Origin: Ananas comosus | Taxonomy: Eukaryota; Streptophyta; Magnoliopsida; Poales; Bromeliaceae | DNA: 64,000 nt | Direction of reading: 5' to 3' | Assembly: GCF_001540865.1 (NCBI RefSeq) | Contig: NC_033630.1 | Location: forward strand, 343,147 to 407,146 | Shown: piece by piece, positions 37,307 through 50,011 of the stretch | Layout of the letters: each line of letters begins with the position of its first letter | Numbering within the stretch: the first letter of the stretch is position 1 | Notes under the pieces: model-generated | Told to the model about the DNA's origin: nothing | Seen by the model: only the letters and a program-made list of their open reading frames with translations | The model's database searches: none | Program-made: the position numbers and the translations under genes

Positions 37307-37313
37307 TGTAATA
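37270..37313. repeat. (TAA)n microsatellite
   Basis: About 14 perfect trinucleotide units, preceded by three AAATGC hexamers. Confidence 0.9.
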
Positions 37314-38542
37314 ATATAATAAGGGTGTTGTTAAGCTTCTGTGTTGAAAAGGTATGGAAGTAGTAGAAAACAAACAAAGGTGGCTAGAATAAGAAAACAT
37401 GGGCTGTACGAAAGATCTCCACTTTGGAGTGGAGGGGCTGCTATTATTAAATTATAGGGGGTGGGGTTAGAGGGGGAGGGGGGTAGATGGGAAGTGGGAT
37501 CCCGACAAGAGAGCACTGAGGAAGTGAACGAATACTCGAACGGCGTGGAAGGAGGCGATGGGGATAATACCGCGGAAGTGTCGTTATGCGGGGTGGAGGA
37601 AGTGGGCGAAGTGAGTGGTGGGTAAGCAGAGAAGGCGGGGAAGGAGCGAGCGAGGGGATAACAAAGGACAAGGACAAGGTCGCGCTTTCCTAGAAAACCA
37701 TGGGACAAAGAGGAGCATTCAGGAACTTAAGGCAGGGATATCACAGACACAGCTGAGGTAGGGACCACTGGGAGTAGCATTAGTATAATATATCGTCAAT
37801 GTCATTACAATTTGACATTATTACTCTCTGCGAGGAATAGTAGCATAGTATGGTAGTAGCGCATTAAGGGGTGGGGTGCTGCTGCTGCTGCTGCAGCTGC
37901 AAGCACAGCTGCAGCTGCCGCGGCTGGGACGCCGCCCGTGAGCGGGACACGAGGAGCGCTTCACCCCACCACCAACCCGATAAATACTACATACCACTGT
38001 AGCCCCGGATACGGTACAGGACCCAAATTAATATTACCTGCCACTTATACCCTGTCATTTGGACCTTCGACGAGGCGCAGACATACTTGACGCTTGTGGA
38101 AACTGTGTCGGTAATATTTTAGCAAGCTCTGTTTGTAAAAGGAAAACAGAAAAGCCTCGATTTAGTCGTGGCAACGGCATCTAAATCTCTGGTTGGTCGG
38201 CATGAATGGGTTGGACTTAGATGAAACCCCAAGCTAATTAGTATAGGGATGGAACCCATTGTCAATTAAACCCCCAAAGCATGATGATAGGAAGGCACCC
38301 ACGCAAAGTTGGGATTTGGAAACAATAAATGGGCTCATTGTAGTTGATCACAGCACATTGCACGAAACCTGCTTCTAGGCGGTGGTACGCTTTAAGTCTC
38401 GCTCAAGGCGCAGGTCCCATTGAGCGGTCGGCGATAACATAAGATGCCTATTTTGGACGCAAATTTTTTTTTATTTTTTTATTTTTTTTATTTTCAGTGC
38501 GGTGCAGCCCACTACCGCAAAACATATACTGGCGTCTCCGTG

Positions 38543-38631
38543 GTGCGATCTGAAATCGGGATGCGTTGCCGGGCTAGCAAGCCCCGCAAAATACTGCAAT
38601 GTATGTGGTGCGTTCTGAAATCGGAACGCAC
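38543..38631. repeat. Two related short hairpins
   Basis: GTGCGTTC-TGAAATCG-GAACGCAC at 38608-38631 is a perfect 8-bp stem. A diverged copy with the same TGAAATCG loop lies at 38543-38566. Probably remnants of a transposon. Confidence 0.6.
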
Positions 38632-39836
38632 TGCTGAGAAATAATAATGATTTTAATTTTAATCAGGTGGGCTAATTTCAATTGGGCCTGCTGGGCGTGC
38701 CATTTTATTTGATCTCCAATTAGACTTTTGCTAAACAGGACGATTGGTCACAAGTCTAAGCCACGTTCATCTTTACTTGGGCCAGCCGCGAGCTATTTTA
38801 GGACCAAACCGATGCTACAGCCTTACAGGTACACGAACTAGCTGGGCGAGACAGAGTGGAACGCGATGTACCGCTACAGCACACACAATAAAGGGGCCCG
38901 CTAGAAATAAAGCTTTGCGGGCGTGCTTGTGTGTGTGGGAAGTGGGGTCCCAATAATATAAAGAAAGAGGCCGCTTTAATTTGTAAAAGCAGCTAACGTC
39001 ATTTTCACGCTTCAGAGATCGCCCCCGAAAGAGCAAAAATCCACTCATACCCATTTGTATTCTTTTCCGATACACTCGGCTAGAGAAGAGATTATGATGA
39101 TGATGACGATGATGACGACGACGCCGACGACGCCGAGAAGGAGATCGAATAAGGGAGAGAGAGCCGAGATGAGATGGTGGTGTGTGTGTGCATAGAGAGA
39201 ATAGAAAGGTAACTGCAAAAGTTGTGGGGAAACCCTAATAAGAAGAGAGATGATGATGACATTTGACGAACCACGCCACCACTTACAAGCAAGCGTGCGT
39301 GTATCGGCCACCCGGGGGCCCGCCCAACCTCTCTCCTCAGCACGCGCTACAACCGATTGCCACGCGACACCTCAACCCAGAAAAGGTACAAATTAATGCG
39401 CGCACTCGGTGCAACTCCATGCCCGGGAACCGGGTGCAGCTAACATTCGTGATACACTCACCGACGGTATCCGCCTAGGGCACGACATGTCGGCTTTAAG
39501 AGTCGGAAAATGCAGTAGAATGCACGATCACAAGATGGAGGACTCCGGTTCCTCCAGGCGAAACGAGGGCAGCGGAAAAGCATACGAAGCTGGGCTTTAG
39601 ACCAACTAAGGTCGCAGACGAGAATCTTAACGGTCACGGCCCTGTACGGTGGTATCAATCAAACGGCTACAAATGCGCAGAGAAACATTACTGAGGGGGT
39701 GAGCTTACCGCTGCTGAGTAGTGGAAACCGTATGCGCATTCACGTTTACTGAGAGAAGGAGAGAGTGAGAGGGGCGAAAACGACGAGAGCTAGAAAACAG
39801 GAAGGGCAATGATGAGAGGCTGCGAGGGGGGTTTGA

Positions 39837-39878
<42 letters not shown>

Positions 39879-40440
39879 GGGGGGGACTAGAGGAGGATAT
39901 AATGGATACAAAGAGGAGGAGACGAGAGAGTGGAGATCTTATTAACAGTCGTGAGGGGTTTAGGCGCTGAACCAACCTTTTGCTTCACGGTCTAGCTACA
40001 GGGTCCTAGCCATGAAAAAAGCCTGTTCGCTCGCTCTCTCTCTCTAGATTGAGAATAAAAATAAAGGCAAAAAGGAAAATTAAAAGGGAAAAATAAAAGG
40101 AGCAAAAAAGATAGAGAAAGTGAAAGGAAACAGCAGAGAAAGAGAGAGAAAAGAGAAGAGGTCTCTCAGCCTTTAATGCTATGTACTCGACCACCATTAA
40201 CATAACAGTAGCATAGAAGCTCACAAACTCCGTATCTTTGTCTTTAGCTCTTAATTACTAACTATAGAGAGAGAGAGAGAAAAATAGGCGAAGAGGATAT
40301 TCTTTGTTCCTCAGCTGATCACCTCCTGTTCTACGAAAATGTAGCAGATATGATCAGAACAGATCAGATCGGAGGACGAGCTCCCACTCAGATCCATCAA
40401 TTAAAGCCAAATCTGAGTTCAAAATTAAAACAAGAGCTTA

Positions 40441-40443
<3 letters not shown>

Positions 40444-40502
<59 letters not shown>
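40444..40502. repeat. (AT)n microsatellite
   Basis: Perfect AT run of about 58 bp. Confidence 0.9.
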
Positions 40503-40504
<2 letters not shown>

Positions 40505-40769
40505 AGCTGGATTAAAAACTTCAATGCAAAGCAAATCGCTACCGGGGAGCAGACCGATCGAGAAGAACAAAACGGGCACAGAGAACTCGAAGATCGGGTA
40601 TACTACAATCTCGAAATAAGAAGCTTCTAATTAATCTTTCTCCCTACTTATAGTGTGTGAGAATCGTTCAAAAACCCCTAAGCAACGAAACGAAGAATTC
40701 CACAAATCACCAAATCGTTCAAAAAAATAAAGAAAAAGGCGAACGAAATTAATTAAAAAGATCACAAAC

Positions 40770-40995
40770 CTCGTCCTCGAGCGCGATGGATCGGATCGGA
40801 AGCAACCCCCGGTGGTCGATCGGATGAGTGAAGATGAAGAAGAACGAGTAAGATAGAGAGCAAGAGAGAGCTCGGTCGATGGATTGGAGCCTCTGCTGGA
40901 TTCGAGGAGCGGAGCTCTTTTTGATGAGGGAGGGAGGGAGCGAGCGAGCGTGCGCTTGGAATTGATTAATAAGTGTTTGCCCACTTCTTCTTCTT
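40770..40995 (-). other. Putative non-coding leader exon of the ARGONAUTE gene
   Basis: On the minus strand this stretch is pyrimidine-rich (CTCTCTCTTGCTCTCTATC, CTCGCTCGCTCCCTCCCTCC), more GC-rich than its surroundings, and ends GACGAG|GTTTGTGATC, a good plant donor. Dicot and monocot AGO10 genes are known to have long leader introns. No coding frame of interest. The link to the downstream ARGONAUTE exon is inferred; a transcript is needed to prove it. The left/right limits are approximate. Confidence 0.4.
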
Positions 40996-41249
40996 CCTCT
41001 ACGCTCTTCTCGAAGAGTCATTAAAATAACTCAGACCCCATCCACCCGTTGTAGTTAAAGCTACACGTTCACTGCTCTCCCATCCTTAGCTCCTCCCCCT
41101 CTCTATGGAGAGCTCTCCATAATCTATAACTTTTCTTTTGTTTTTTATAAGAGATAAAAAGGAAAGGAGTGAGAGAAAGAGGCGTGGAGATTGAGGCGTC
41201 GGGTGCAGAGAATGTCTCAGATGTGTGGCCTCGAAAGCACGCGCACTCT

Positions 41250-41283
41250 AGAGAGAGAGAGAGAGAGAGAGAGAGGGGGTGGN
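41250..41283. repeat. (GA)n microsatellite ending at an N
   Basis: GA run of about 24 bp, then GGGGGTGG and a single N at 41283. The N probably marks a closed assembly gap. Confidence 0.8.
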
Positions 41284-41704
41284 ATTTGGGTTTCGGTTCG
41301 CGGGCGCCGCTCGCGAGGCGGGGATTATGCTTACTTTGATCTGGGGTTGGAGGGAGGGTACGCCGTGGATCGGACGGTACGGCGTCCGTTTGATGGGCGC
41401 GGGACTGGTGATCGGACGGCTTATAAGGCTGAGTTCGACGCCCCATGAATCCATGATGTGTTGTGATTAGATGTAGTCCAAGTACATGCCTCATGCATTA
41501 TCTTCTTCTAGATATGACACTGATGTGTATACAATATATATCAGTATATTAACAAAACACGATATCCAACTAAAAAATATTTTAATTCATTTTACTTTCC
41601 ACCTGTGTGTTTGATGATTTCGATTTGTATGATCAAAAGGTTTAATTCCTTTCCCTCTTTTAAGTGTTGAGGTACAAAATCAACCTTAGGTAACTAAGTT
41701 CAAA

Positions 41705-41842
41705 TTTTTTTTTAAAAAAAATAGCATACTATTTATTTTATTTATTTTTTAAAAAAATAAACTTCGTTAGAAATATAAATTAATTATAATTCAAACTTGA
41801 GACATCGAGTACCAACTATCAAATCTTTTTCCACTTGTACTA
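41705..41842 (-). mobile_element. SINE copy, left half of a dimer
   Basis: On the minus strand it has a degraded A-box region (TAGTACAAGTGG), GATAGTTGGTACTCGATG, a body and a poly-A end at about 41705-41721. Its 5' end runs without a break into the tail end of a second copy. Confidence 0.75.
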
Positions 41843-41974
41843 GCATGCTATCCGCTTTTTTATTTCATTCAGAAATAAATTTAACTGAAAATGTGAATCA
41901 ACTAGGATTTTAATTTGGGATCTCGGATACCAACTACTAAATCCTTTGCTACTTGCGCTAGGAACAGTCGGTAA
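41843..41974 (-). mobile_element. SINE copy, right half of a dimer
   Basis: Same orientation as the left half. It keeps TAGCGCAAGTAGC (A-box) and the ATTTATTTCTGAATGAAATA body, but lacks its own A tail and joins the left half directly. The two make a head-to-tail dimer. Confidence 0.75.
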
Positions 41975-42021
41975 TAATTAATATGGCATCTTGATGAGCA
42001 ATAAAATATAGTAAAAAACAA

Positions 42022-42091
42022 CCGTCCTAACGCAAGTGATAAAAGACTAATTGGTTGGTACCCAATATTCCAAACTCAAAGCTTAATTATT
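42022..42091 (+). mobile_element. SINE 5' head in opposite orientation, cut at an N
   Basis: CCTAACGCAAGTGATAAAAG and TTGGTTGGTACCCAATATTC match the tRNA-like head of the SINEs, here on the plus strand. The element stops at the N at 42092, where unrelated sequence begins, which suggests an assembly join. Confidence 0.7.
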
Positions 42092-42092
42092 N

Positions 42093-42254
42093 TTATATGA
42101 TGTGGTGGTCACACTATGTAAATTAATCATTGCACGACATATGTATATTTCAATCAAAGAATTTGACAATTACTATCCAAGATCCCAACTTTGAAGTATA
42201 ATTAGTTAATATGTCTTCTTAAGTTCACTTATTAAAAAAAAAAAAAAAAAAAAA
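42093..42254. repeat. Segment duplicated identically at 46468-46627
   Basis: From TTATATGATGTGGTGGTC to the end of an A run (21 A here, 19 A there) I see no difference between the two copies over about 140 bp plus the A run. The left border is the N at 42092. Either a recent retroposition-like duplication with an A tail or an assembly artefact. Confidence 0.85.
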
Positions 42255-42762
42255 GCGTAGTAAAAAAAATAAAACTACTGTCAATAAAGAAATCAAAGTG
42301 GTAGAAATATTCTTTTAGAAAAATAGATTAATATATTATAAATTTAATAACTACTGTTTAGAATAATTAATTAGTATTTTCTTTTCAAGATATGAGATTC
42401 CACTTTGAATCAAAAGGAGCACACACGTTATGATTGTGAGCAAGCCAGACCCAACATACAATTCTCTCTTGCACGTTACCGCACATTTTATTGGGGATAC
42501 CTAGTCATCCCAACATCCAACTAATTAACATGGGGAACTTGTTATCAATTGGTAGGCATGATAAGTGATATATTAGACTTTTTGATGTGGAGCCTCTCTT
42601 AATTAGTGATCATTATTATCGTAATCCTACTATTGTACTTCATCCTTGCCACACCACTGATGCAGAGAATTCGAATACTGTGAAAATGGCTGAGGATCTT
42701 CAACCCAACCAATGAATCCATGTGGAGGAATCATACATAGGCTTATGGTATAGGGTATTGTT

Positions 42763-42917
42763 TTTTTTTTTTTTAGAGATAGATAGTATGCTACCTGATT
42801 CGTTTATTTTATTTAGAAATAAATTTAAAAATACGAATTAACTAGGATTCAAATTTGGAATCTCCGGTACCAACCTTCAAGCCCTTTGCCACTTGTGTTA
42901 AGGACGGTCGGTATGAT
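42763..42917 (-). mobile_element. tRNA-derived SINE copy
   Basis: On the minus strand it has CACAAGTGGCAAAGGG, GGTTGGTACCGGAGATTCC and a 3' end CAGGTAGCATACTATCTATC with a poly-A tail. The flanks ATAGGGTATTGTT (42750-42762) and ATAGGCTATTGTT (42918-42930) differ at one base and mark the target duplication. Confidence 0.88.
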
Positions 42918-43056
42918 ATAGGCTATTGTTCATTCAACTTTTATCATACTTAATACACTATTGCAGAATATTTTTTTTTTCTTGAAGCATAAATCACTAA
43001 AACCTTTTGATTTCTATCTATGCATCAAAGAAATGGATGTAAAATTTACACTCTTG

Positions 43057-44190
43057 GGCTGCGTTTGGTTCGGGTATAAGTAAGAATTGCTAGTTCCAGG
43101 GATAGGTACAAGTTCAGGTATAAGCAGGAACTAGACCAATTTTCCGTTTGGATGAAAATTGGGTTGTTCCTAGGGATAAGATAAATAGTATTTAAATGGT
43201 TAGATTGGAACAAGAGGAATAAAAGTTATAATTTGAAATTAAATTTGTATTATGTAATTAATTAACATCAAAATATTACTTAAAAATAAATAATAATTTA
43301 ATTATTAATATTTAATTATAAATAATAAATTAATAATATTGAATACCTAATTAATTATAATAATAATTGATAATTATTAATAAAAAATAATAATTATTAA
43401 TTATTATTATTAATTAATTATTAATAATAAATTAATAATAATATCGATTATCTAATTTTTATTAATAATAACATTGATTATCTAATTATTATAATTATTA
43501 TTAATATTTATTAATAATAAATTAGGAATAATAAATTAATATAATTATTATCTAGTTATTAATAATTAATTATAAATAATAAATTAATAATAATATCGAT
43601 TATCTAAATTATTAAGGATAATAATTATTAATAATTATTAATAAATAATAATAATTATTATTAATTATCATTAATTAATTATAAATAATAAATTAATAAT
43701 AATAGCGATTGTCTAATTAATAATTATTAATAATTAATTATAAATAATAAATTATTAATACAATCGATTATCTAATTATTAAGGATAGTAATTATTAATA
43801 AATAATAATAAATATTATTAATTATTAATTATTAATAATTAATTATCACTAATAAATTAATTATAATAATTATCTAATTATTATTAATTAATTACAAATA
43901 ATAAATTAATTAATTACTTAATTATTAAAGTAATAAATAATAATTTAAATATATTAATTAGATTAATTAATAATTTACTATCATTAAAATTAAATTTAGA
44001 TTTTAATTAATCTTGTTCTCATCAAGGAACAAGCTTGTTCCAGTAAAAAGGTGGAACAGCAGTTCCAGCCTTATACCGGCTTGTTCTTGAAATCCTGGAA
44101 CTACTATTCCCGGGCAACAAATATTGCGTTTGGGAACAAAGGAGGGAACAAGGGCTTATTCCCCCCTTTGTTCCCCAACCAAACACTACC
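43057..44190. mobile_element. Harbinger-like non-autonomous element with simple-sequence core
   Basis: The ends GGCTGCGTTTGGTTCGGG and CCCCAACCAAACACTACC are imperfect inverted repeats and are flanked by TTG on both sides (3-bp duplication). The interior at about 43200-44000 is nearly all TAATAATTATTAATAA-type sequence with a few ATCGATTATCTAATTATT units repeated. Subterminal parts share GGAACAAG/CTTGTTCC motifs. No coding capacity. The superfamily call rests on end motif and 3-bp duplication. Confidence 0.65.
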
Positions 44191-46467
44191 TTGAGGAACA
44201 ATATTTTCGCACTAACTTTATCAATATTTTATTATAAAAAATTAAGAAAATAATGTACAAGTTCTTTGATGGCTGTGTACAAAATTTATACCACGTACAC
44301 TTTTGCGCACACAAATATATAGTATATTTTTTCTTAGATACCATAATACGTAAGAGTATAAAATCATGAGTTCTAATCCAGCATAATGGAGTCTTTCACA
44401 TGAATAAGTGTGTCGATCTCTCAAGAGTTACATTTTTCTTTTTCATTTTTCCCCTCAGAGAGGGGTGTGTGTAGAGAATGACCATAAGTACAGGGTTGCA
44501 AGGCCTACTTATCGTCAACAAACTAGAATTAATATAATCCATTTTTGTCAATAATCGAGAGTGATTATCTCACACATGCGTATTTACATGCCAGCAACTT
44601 TGGTACGCCAACTTAGTAGTAAAAATTACCGACAGTAACTAACGCAGTCGACTAATGCTTTAATGGTTAGATTACATTTCTAGCTAAATTTATTTATAAA
44701 TAAAAATAAACAAATCGAATAACTTATTGTCTTTTTCAAAGAAATTAACTTATTAGTAAAAAATTACTGTCTACAAAAGTGTGCATGCAATACTTTCTCA
44801 CTCTCTCGCGGATATATATATGGTATGGCAATGGCGGCAACTTTCGTATATATATGAGCTTACTAGAAAAAAAATTACTGTGCACAAAAGTGTGCAATAC
44901 TCTCTCTCTCGATCTCTCTCTCTCTCTCTCTCTCTCGGGGAGATGGAAAGGGAATGCCATGCACGCATGTATACAACGAGCTAGTGCTTTGACCGACCGT
45001 AGCGTCAGTGATGATCAAAAGGAAATGGGCCAGACCATTTCTCTCCCTTCTCTCTTCTCCCTCTCGATCTCTCCTCTCTCACTCTCCACCACTAACTTTT
45101 TCCTCCCCTACATTGATAAAAGCCGAGCACGAGTATATAGATAGGCATGTATGTTGCACTGGTTACAGGCGTTTTATTCAATACCATGCATGGTATGGTG
45201 CATGTCATGTCACACTCACCTCTCTCATTTCATTTGGCCCCTCCCCCTCCACACCATGGTGGCATGCGTGCCTTAGTCGCCTCCATGTGATCCTATATAT
45301 ACCTACTGGTACCAAAGAGAATGTTGTCTCCCATGCCCACTTCTCAATCGAACCATCAACCTATTAATTTATAGTATTTCTTGCGTAATATATCCTAGCT
45401 ACCCACTCCCTTAAATAGCTAGCATTAACTATAACTAGTCAATATTACGCAAACAAGCATATTACTGCAACAAGTTAAAATAAACTTTGGAACCTTTTAA
45501 GAACTATTAATTTTCGTTGCCCTTTTCAAACTGGGTTTCTTTTTTTTTTTTCTGAAATCTAAAAACTGCATTCGGAAGAACACAATTCACATGATTGATT
45601 TGATAGGAAAATAGTTTAGAGTATGTCAGCCAAAACTAATGTACACAGTAGTGTACATATGAGTGGAAAAAAAGAAAAGAAAAAGAGAGAATGTTTGCAA
45701 CAAGTCAGTAAGACCTGGCAATAGCGAGGAATGGATTAGTGGTCAGCTACTCAGCTGGAAAATCAACCTAGTCTGCATGCATTTGATGTACTAAAAGGCA
45801 AATCGCAACAGTTACTCCACAGCAATTGCTTTGAACACCAACAAAGACTACTACCAGAATAGGTTGCCCACTCACTTTATTCTTTGGTGCTTTTTATATA
45901 TAATAAAATAATAAGGGTGACCCCAGATGTAACAACAGTGGACCCCCTACAATATGGGCTGTTGAAATTTGATAGAAACTGGAAAATATATAATTATTTT
46001 ATGTACACATTGTTAATTAAGAAGAATACGTAACTTATATCAGATACGAAAAAAAAAAATCTATACCTATATATGCCATAGAAAGTATTTCCGCCTAACA
46101 GCTTAAGTTTTTTGATTGAGTTTGAATTCGATCTCTATCGCATGTTAAATACATAAGAGACAAATTAAAGTCATAAGCATGTGAGGTTCACGCATGGGGT
46201 TTGCAAATATGTATTATCTGTAATAATATATCAAGCACTAAAAAATTGATGATTCCAAACATATGCAAAAAAAAATCTGTCATTTTTGTGGAAAATGGTC
46301 GACTCTAGAATTTAAACCTTGTGCATGCATATATGCGTGCATAGTACACTTCCCTTCTGATTTTGCACCGAAGAGTTACAATTTCTAAATTTTGTCGGGG
46401 GGTAGAAATCCGTGTTGTTAATGAGCCATTTATGTTTTGGGTACTCCTAATGTGGAGGGTGGCTCTT

Positions 46468-46627
46468 TTATATGATGTGGTGGTCACACTATGTAAATTA
46501 ATCATTGCACGACATATGTATATTTCAATCAAAGAATTTGACAATTACTATCCAAGATCCCAACTTTGAAGTATAATTAGTTAATATGTCTTCTTAAGTT
46601 CACTTATTAAAAAAAAAAAAAAAAAAA
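46468..46627. repeat. Second copy of the duplicated segment
   Basis: Identical to 42093-42254 except for A-run length. It is followed by CAAAGTGGTAATATG, which loosely resembles sequence 36 bp after the A run of the first copy. Confidence 0.85.
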
Positions 46628-48327
46628 CAAAGTGGTAATATGCTACCACTCTATCTCCAAAAAAAAAAAACTTTTTTTAAAAAAATCTTTGAAAGTACCA
46701 ATGGCAGTACTTATCTATGGAACTTATCAAATGCCAAATGCCACATATCTCGCTTTACCTATAGTATTCTCAACTCTCAATTCATACCATACCACTGGGC
46801 GCCCAGATTACACACAGCCCTGTGGGGTGGAATCGTGAGTTCGTGACTATCCTGCCGCTCGTGACTCGTCTATACTATAGAAGGACTGCTAGTTAATAAG
46901 AATCATCGCTTCAATCATTTAGATCATAGATTAGCGGTCTAGGAGGCCCAGCCCAATAGCCTCTTGTGATCCAGCTTCATCTCGCAATTGAGAGCCCAGT
47001 ACAATCAGCGCACTTCCACCTTATTTACCAACTGTTGCACTGGGCCGGGCCATAGAAGCCTTTTGTTGGTACTTATCGTGTACCGTCAATCGGGCCGAAA
47101 AGGCCATAACTTTTGCTTGCCATTATGGTGGCCCGGGCTCTCTTTAGGCTTCGCACAATGGGCCTCTTACTCGGTTCAGGCGTTCGCATACTGCGTAGGA
47201 CAGATTCAAAACCAACCTTTCATTCTTCACTACTATGCCTATTCCTTACAGCTGTTACCGTCAATGTCACGATGAAAAAAAAAAAAAAAAAAAAAAAAGT
47301 AGAAGAAAAGAAAGAAAAAATCAATTAAACCAGATACATATTTAGTCCGTGGGTGTGTTAACTTATTTATAGAGTCCAATCTATGAAATAAAGAGCTTGC
47401 ATGAGAGTTCTTTCAGAATCCTATCGTTTCCAATAAAACTGTTCAAAAGGGTCAAATCATGCACGAACGAGTCAAGAACCCAAACTAACTCCTCCGTGAT
47501 CCATAGATTGGTAAACGTGGACAAATTATCGACTCAAACCCCACTTTATCTTACAGGACAAACTGGTTGAAGTATTATATATTTTATTAGGCACGTCATT
47601 TCTACCGAACCCAATTTGCCTGTGAATCAAGTGATCTTGACTTAGTACTAACTCATATGATAGAACCGAGTTGACCCAACTAGTTCAGATGAGATTGCCA
47701 AGGAGAAAGACAAGCTACATCAATCACCTCTCTTTCTGATCTACATATGATTGTTAAATTATTTCCATTAAGAAGTGTCTCAACATAGCTAGCTAGCGAG
47801 TACATCTTCTTGCTGTCTCTGCAGGGTACTTTAATTGGCTAATAAAGTTCCTGTAAAAGGGGATTCCCTAGCTCTTCAGATGCTTTACAATAAGCACTTT
47901 GCTTGTCCTTAAACTTGTAAAGCTCAAGGGCATAGATCCCCTCCTAAAATGACTTGTGACCTTATCCATTTGCAAGAGATAGATCACCAGCTTTTTTGGG
48001 TTCTTTCCTCTAGTCTATATGCTTGGAAAATCATGGTTTTGATTTGGCACTGATAAACCTGTAGTGGTGAACTATTCCAGGTACTTGGAACTACCCTCTT
48101 GTTTTTTAGAACCTGGTAAGGAAAGTGTAGAAAGATACTCCTAAAAATACTTGCCTGCCTTGCAACTGAAAAAATGATCATTTGATGCAGGGTCTAGCCA
48201 GGAATCTGACTGTTCAAATGGTTCTACTTAGTACTTACAAATTGTCCTCAAGGTCTCCCCTCCTCCTCACCCCCTTGCTTTTGTACTTATTTCTCCTTAC
48301 TATTAGATGTGCCAACAAAATGTAAAA

Positions 48328-48358
<31 letters not shown>

Positions 48359-49971
48359 GAGAAAAAAGCTCGCTATGAACGAAAATTTTTAATAACTTTA
48401 TCCACACATTTGAAAGTTTGAGGTTCATGTAACCATAAATGATCTATACAATCAGATAATTACCTTCAAGCTTGGGGTGAGGACTTACTTTTTTAACATT
48501 GGCTAGCCCTCGCGGCGGAGTTGTCCTTCTAGACATCTTCTCCGCCTTCTTAGAAGCAGAAAAAAGTGCAAGTAAGAACCTCGCGGAAAGTTGGTCATTA
48601 ATTAAATCCTATAATTGCTCATAAATTTCGATGTAACTAATAAAAAATTAACAATAATAAGGCGATCATATTAAAATGTACATGGGGTCTATCAAAAAGA
48701 TGTGATAAACAGTAGTAACGAATATCTTAAGCTGGTAAGATAAAAAATCTGGTTTCCTATCATGATCTAGTACATAAGAATCTGAAACTTTGCCTCATTA
48801 GCCTTGTTCATAATTAACGTAACAAATTAATGGATAGTCACGGCACTTTGGAGCACTTACGAATCCTATCGAGTCTTAAAGTTGTGAAGGGTATACTTTA
48901 ATTACCATCTTTACTAAAATTGAAAAAGAGAGTCGGAAGTAGACTGCTACAGTGAAATCACACTTCGATGTTAATTTGGACATCAAATCACATTTAGTCG
49001 AAGTAGTCCCGTTAAGCAAATTCGAGAAGCACTTCTCTGTACCCCACTAAAAATTCTCAGCATTAGTAGCTCATCTGTGAAGATGCCATGTGGGGAGCTA
49101 AGGAATGGAAATGACTTCTCATCAATCTTATATTCCAGGTTCCGTTCCTTTCTTAATAACCTTTCATTTTATTGCCATAAACCGTCATTCAATAAAGAAG
49201 GTAAATCAAAGAACTTTAAGATAAAGTTGTTGAATATTATGGCACTTGGTGCGACATCTTTTGTCTAGTTTAGATTAGAAGAATAAATGGCATATTTGGT
49301 TGATCTACGCGTGTGACTATGTTTCAGAGCTCAATTGACTATAGATTACCTTGCGAACCGCAAAACTAACTCTTTAAATCTCTTTTCTCAAAAAAAGAAT
49401 GTAAAAAAAGGAAAGATCTTTATGCTAACAAGTTTATGATTTTATTGAAGATTTGTATAGATATGTCTTGTGTTGCGATGACAATTTGCTTTTTCACTTC
49501 CAACAACAATTAGAGTCCTAATTGCATTATTAAGCTCTGTGGAAAAAACAAACATGAGATAATTGAAACATAATGACCAACTAATATTAATTTCTGCATT
49601 TTCTACAGATCACTTTTAATTAAAGCCCTAATTAATATGGCTCTCATAAGTTACTTTTTTTCAAATTGCTTGCTAATTTAAAGAAAATTTACTTTGTAAG
49701 GCTAACTTTGTTATCTCAAGTTTTCCCCTTTTTTGCTTTGCTCAGAAATAATTAAGATCACGTTACTTAATTAATCTTCATTTCAAATAGCAGTTTAGTT
49801 GTCTAATTAGGCTGCGACTTGTTCCGAGTAACCATGCGACTAAGTGGTTGCATCAAGTCATGCTTTTAAGACTAACTATTCAGTTTCGGGACACAAACTG
49901 ATCGATCAATAACCCAAATCTAGCCTATATATATATATTCACATTGAGAAACCAAATTCTATGTATATAAT

Positions 49972-49972
49972 G

Positions 49973-50010
<38 letters not shown>
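49972..50010. repeat. (TAA)n microsatellite
   Basis: About 13 trinucleotide units. Confidence 0.85.

Positions 50011-50011
<1 letters not shown>

Larger units (their letters stand above)
36784..40769 (-). other. Putative 5' UTR intron and upstream region of the ARGONAUTE gene
   Basis: No gene is supported in this stretch. A good acceptor (GGTTGCTCCTAG on the minus strand, about 36796-36807) lies just upstream of the first coding exon, and a matching donor is at 40769, so most of the interval may be a leader intron. It contains a (TAA)n run (37270-37313), GCTGCTGCTGCT repeats near 37878-37893, two hairpins near 38543-38631, a GA run at 39840-39870, and an (AT)n run at 40444-40502. Confidence 0.4.

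Noticed and set aside
37860..37930. Possible miRNA hairpin in CTGCTGCTG / CAGCTGCAG sequence
   Set aside because: Self-complementarity is due to trinucleotide and PvuII-like palindromes; no known miRNA core is visible.
47984..48181. Minus-strand frame of 65 codons
   Set aside because: No recognisable domain, no codon bias, and no splice context.
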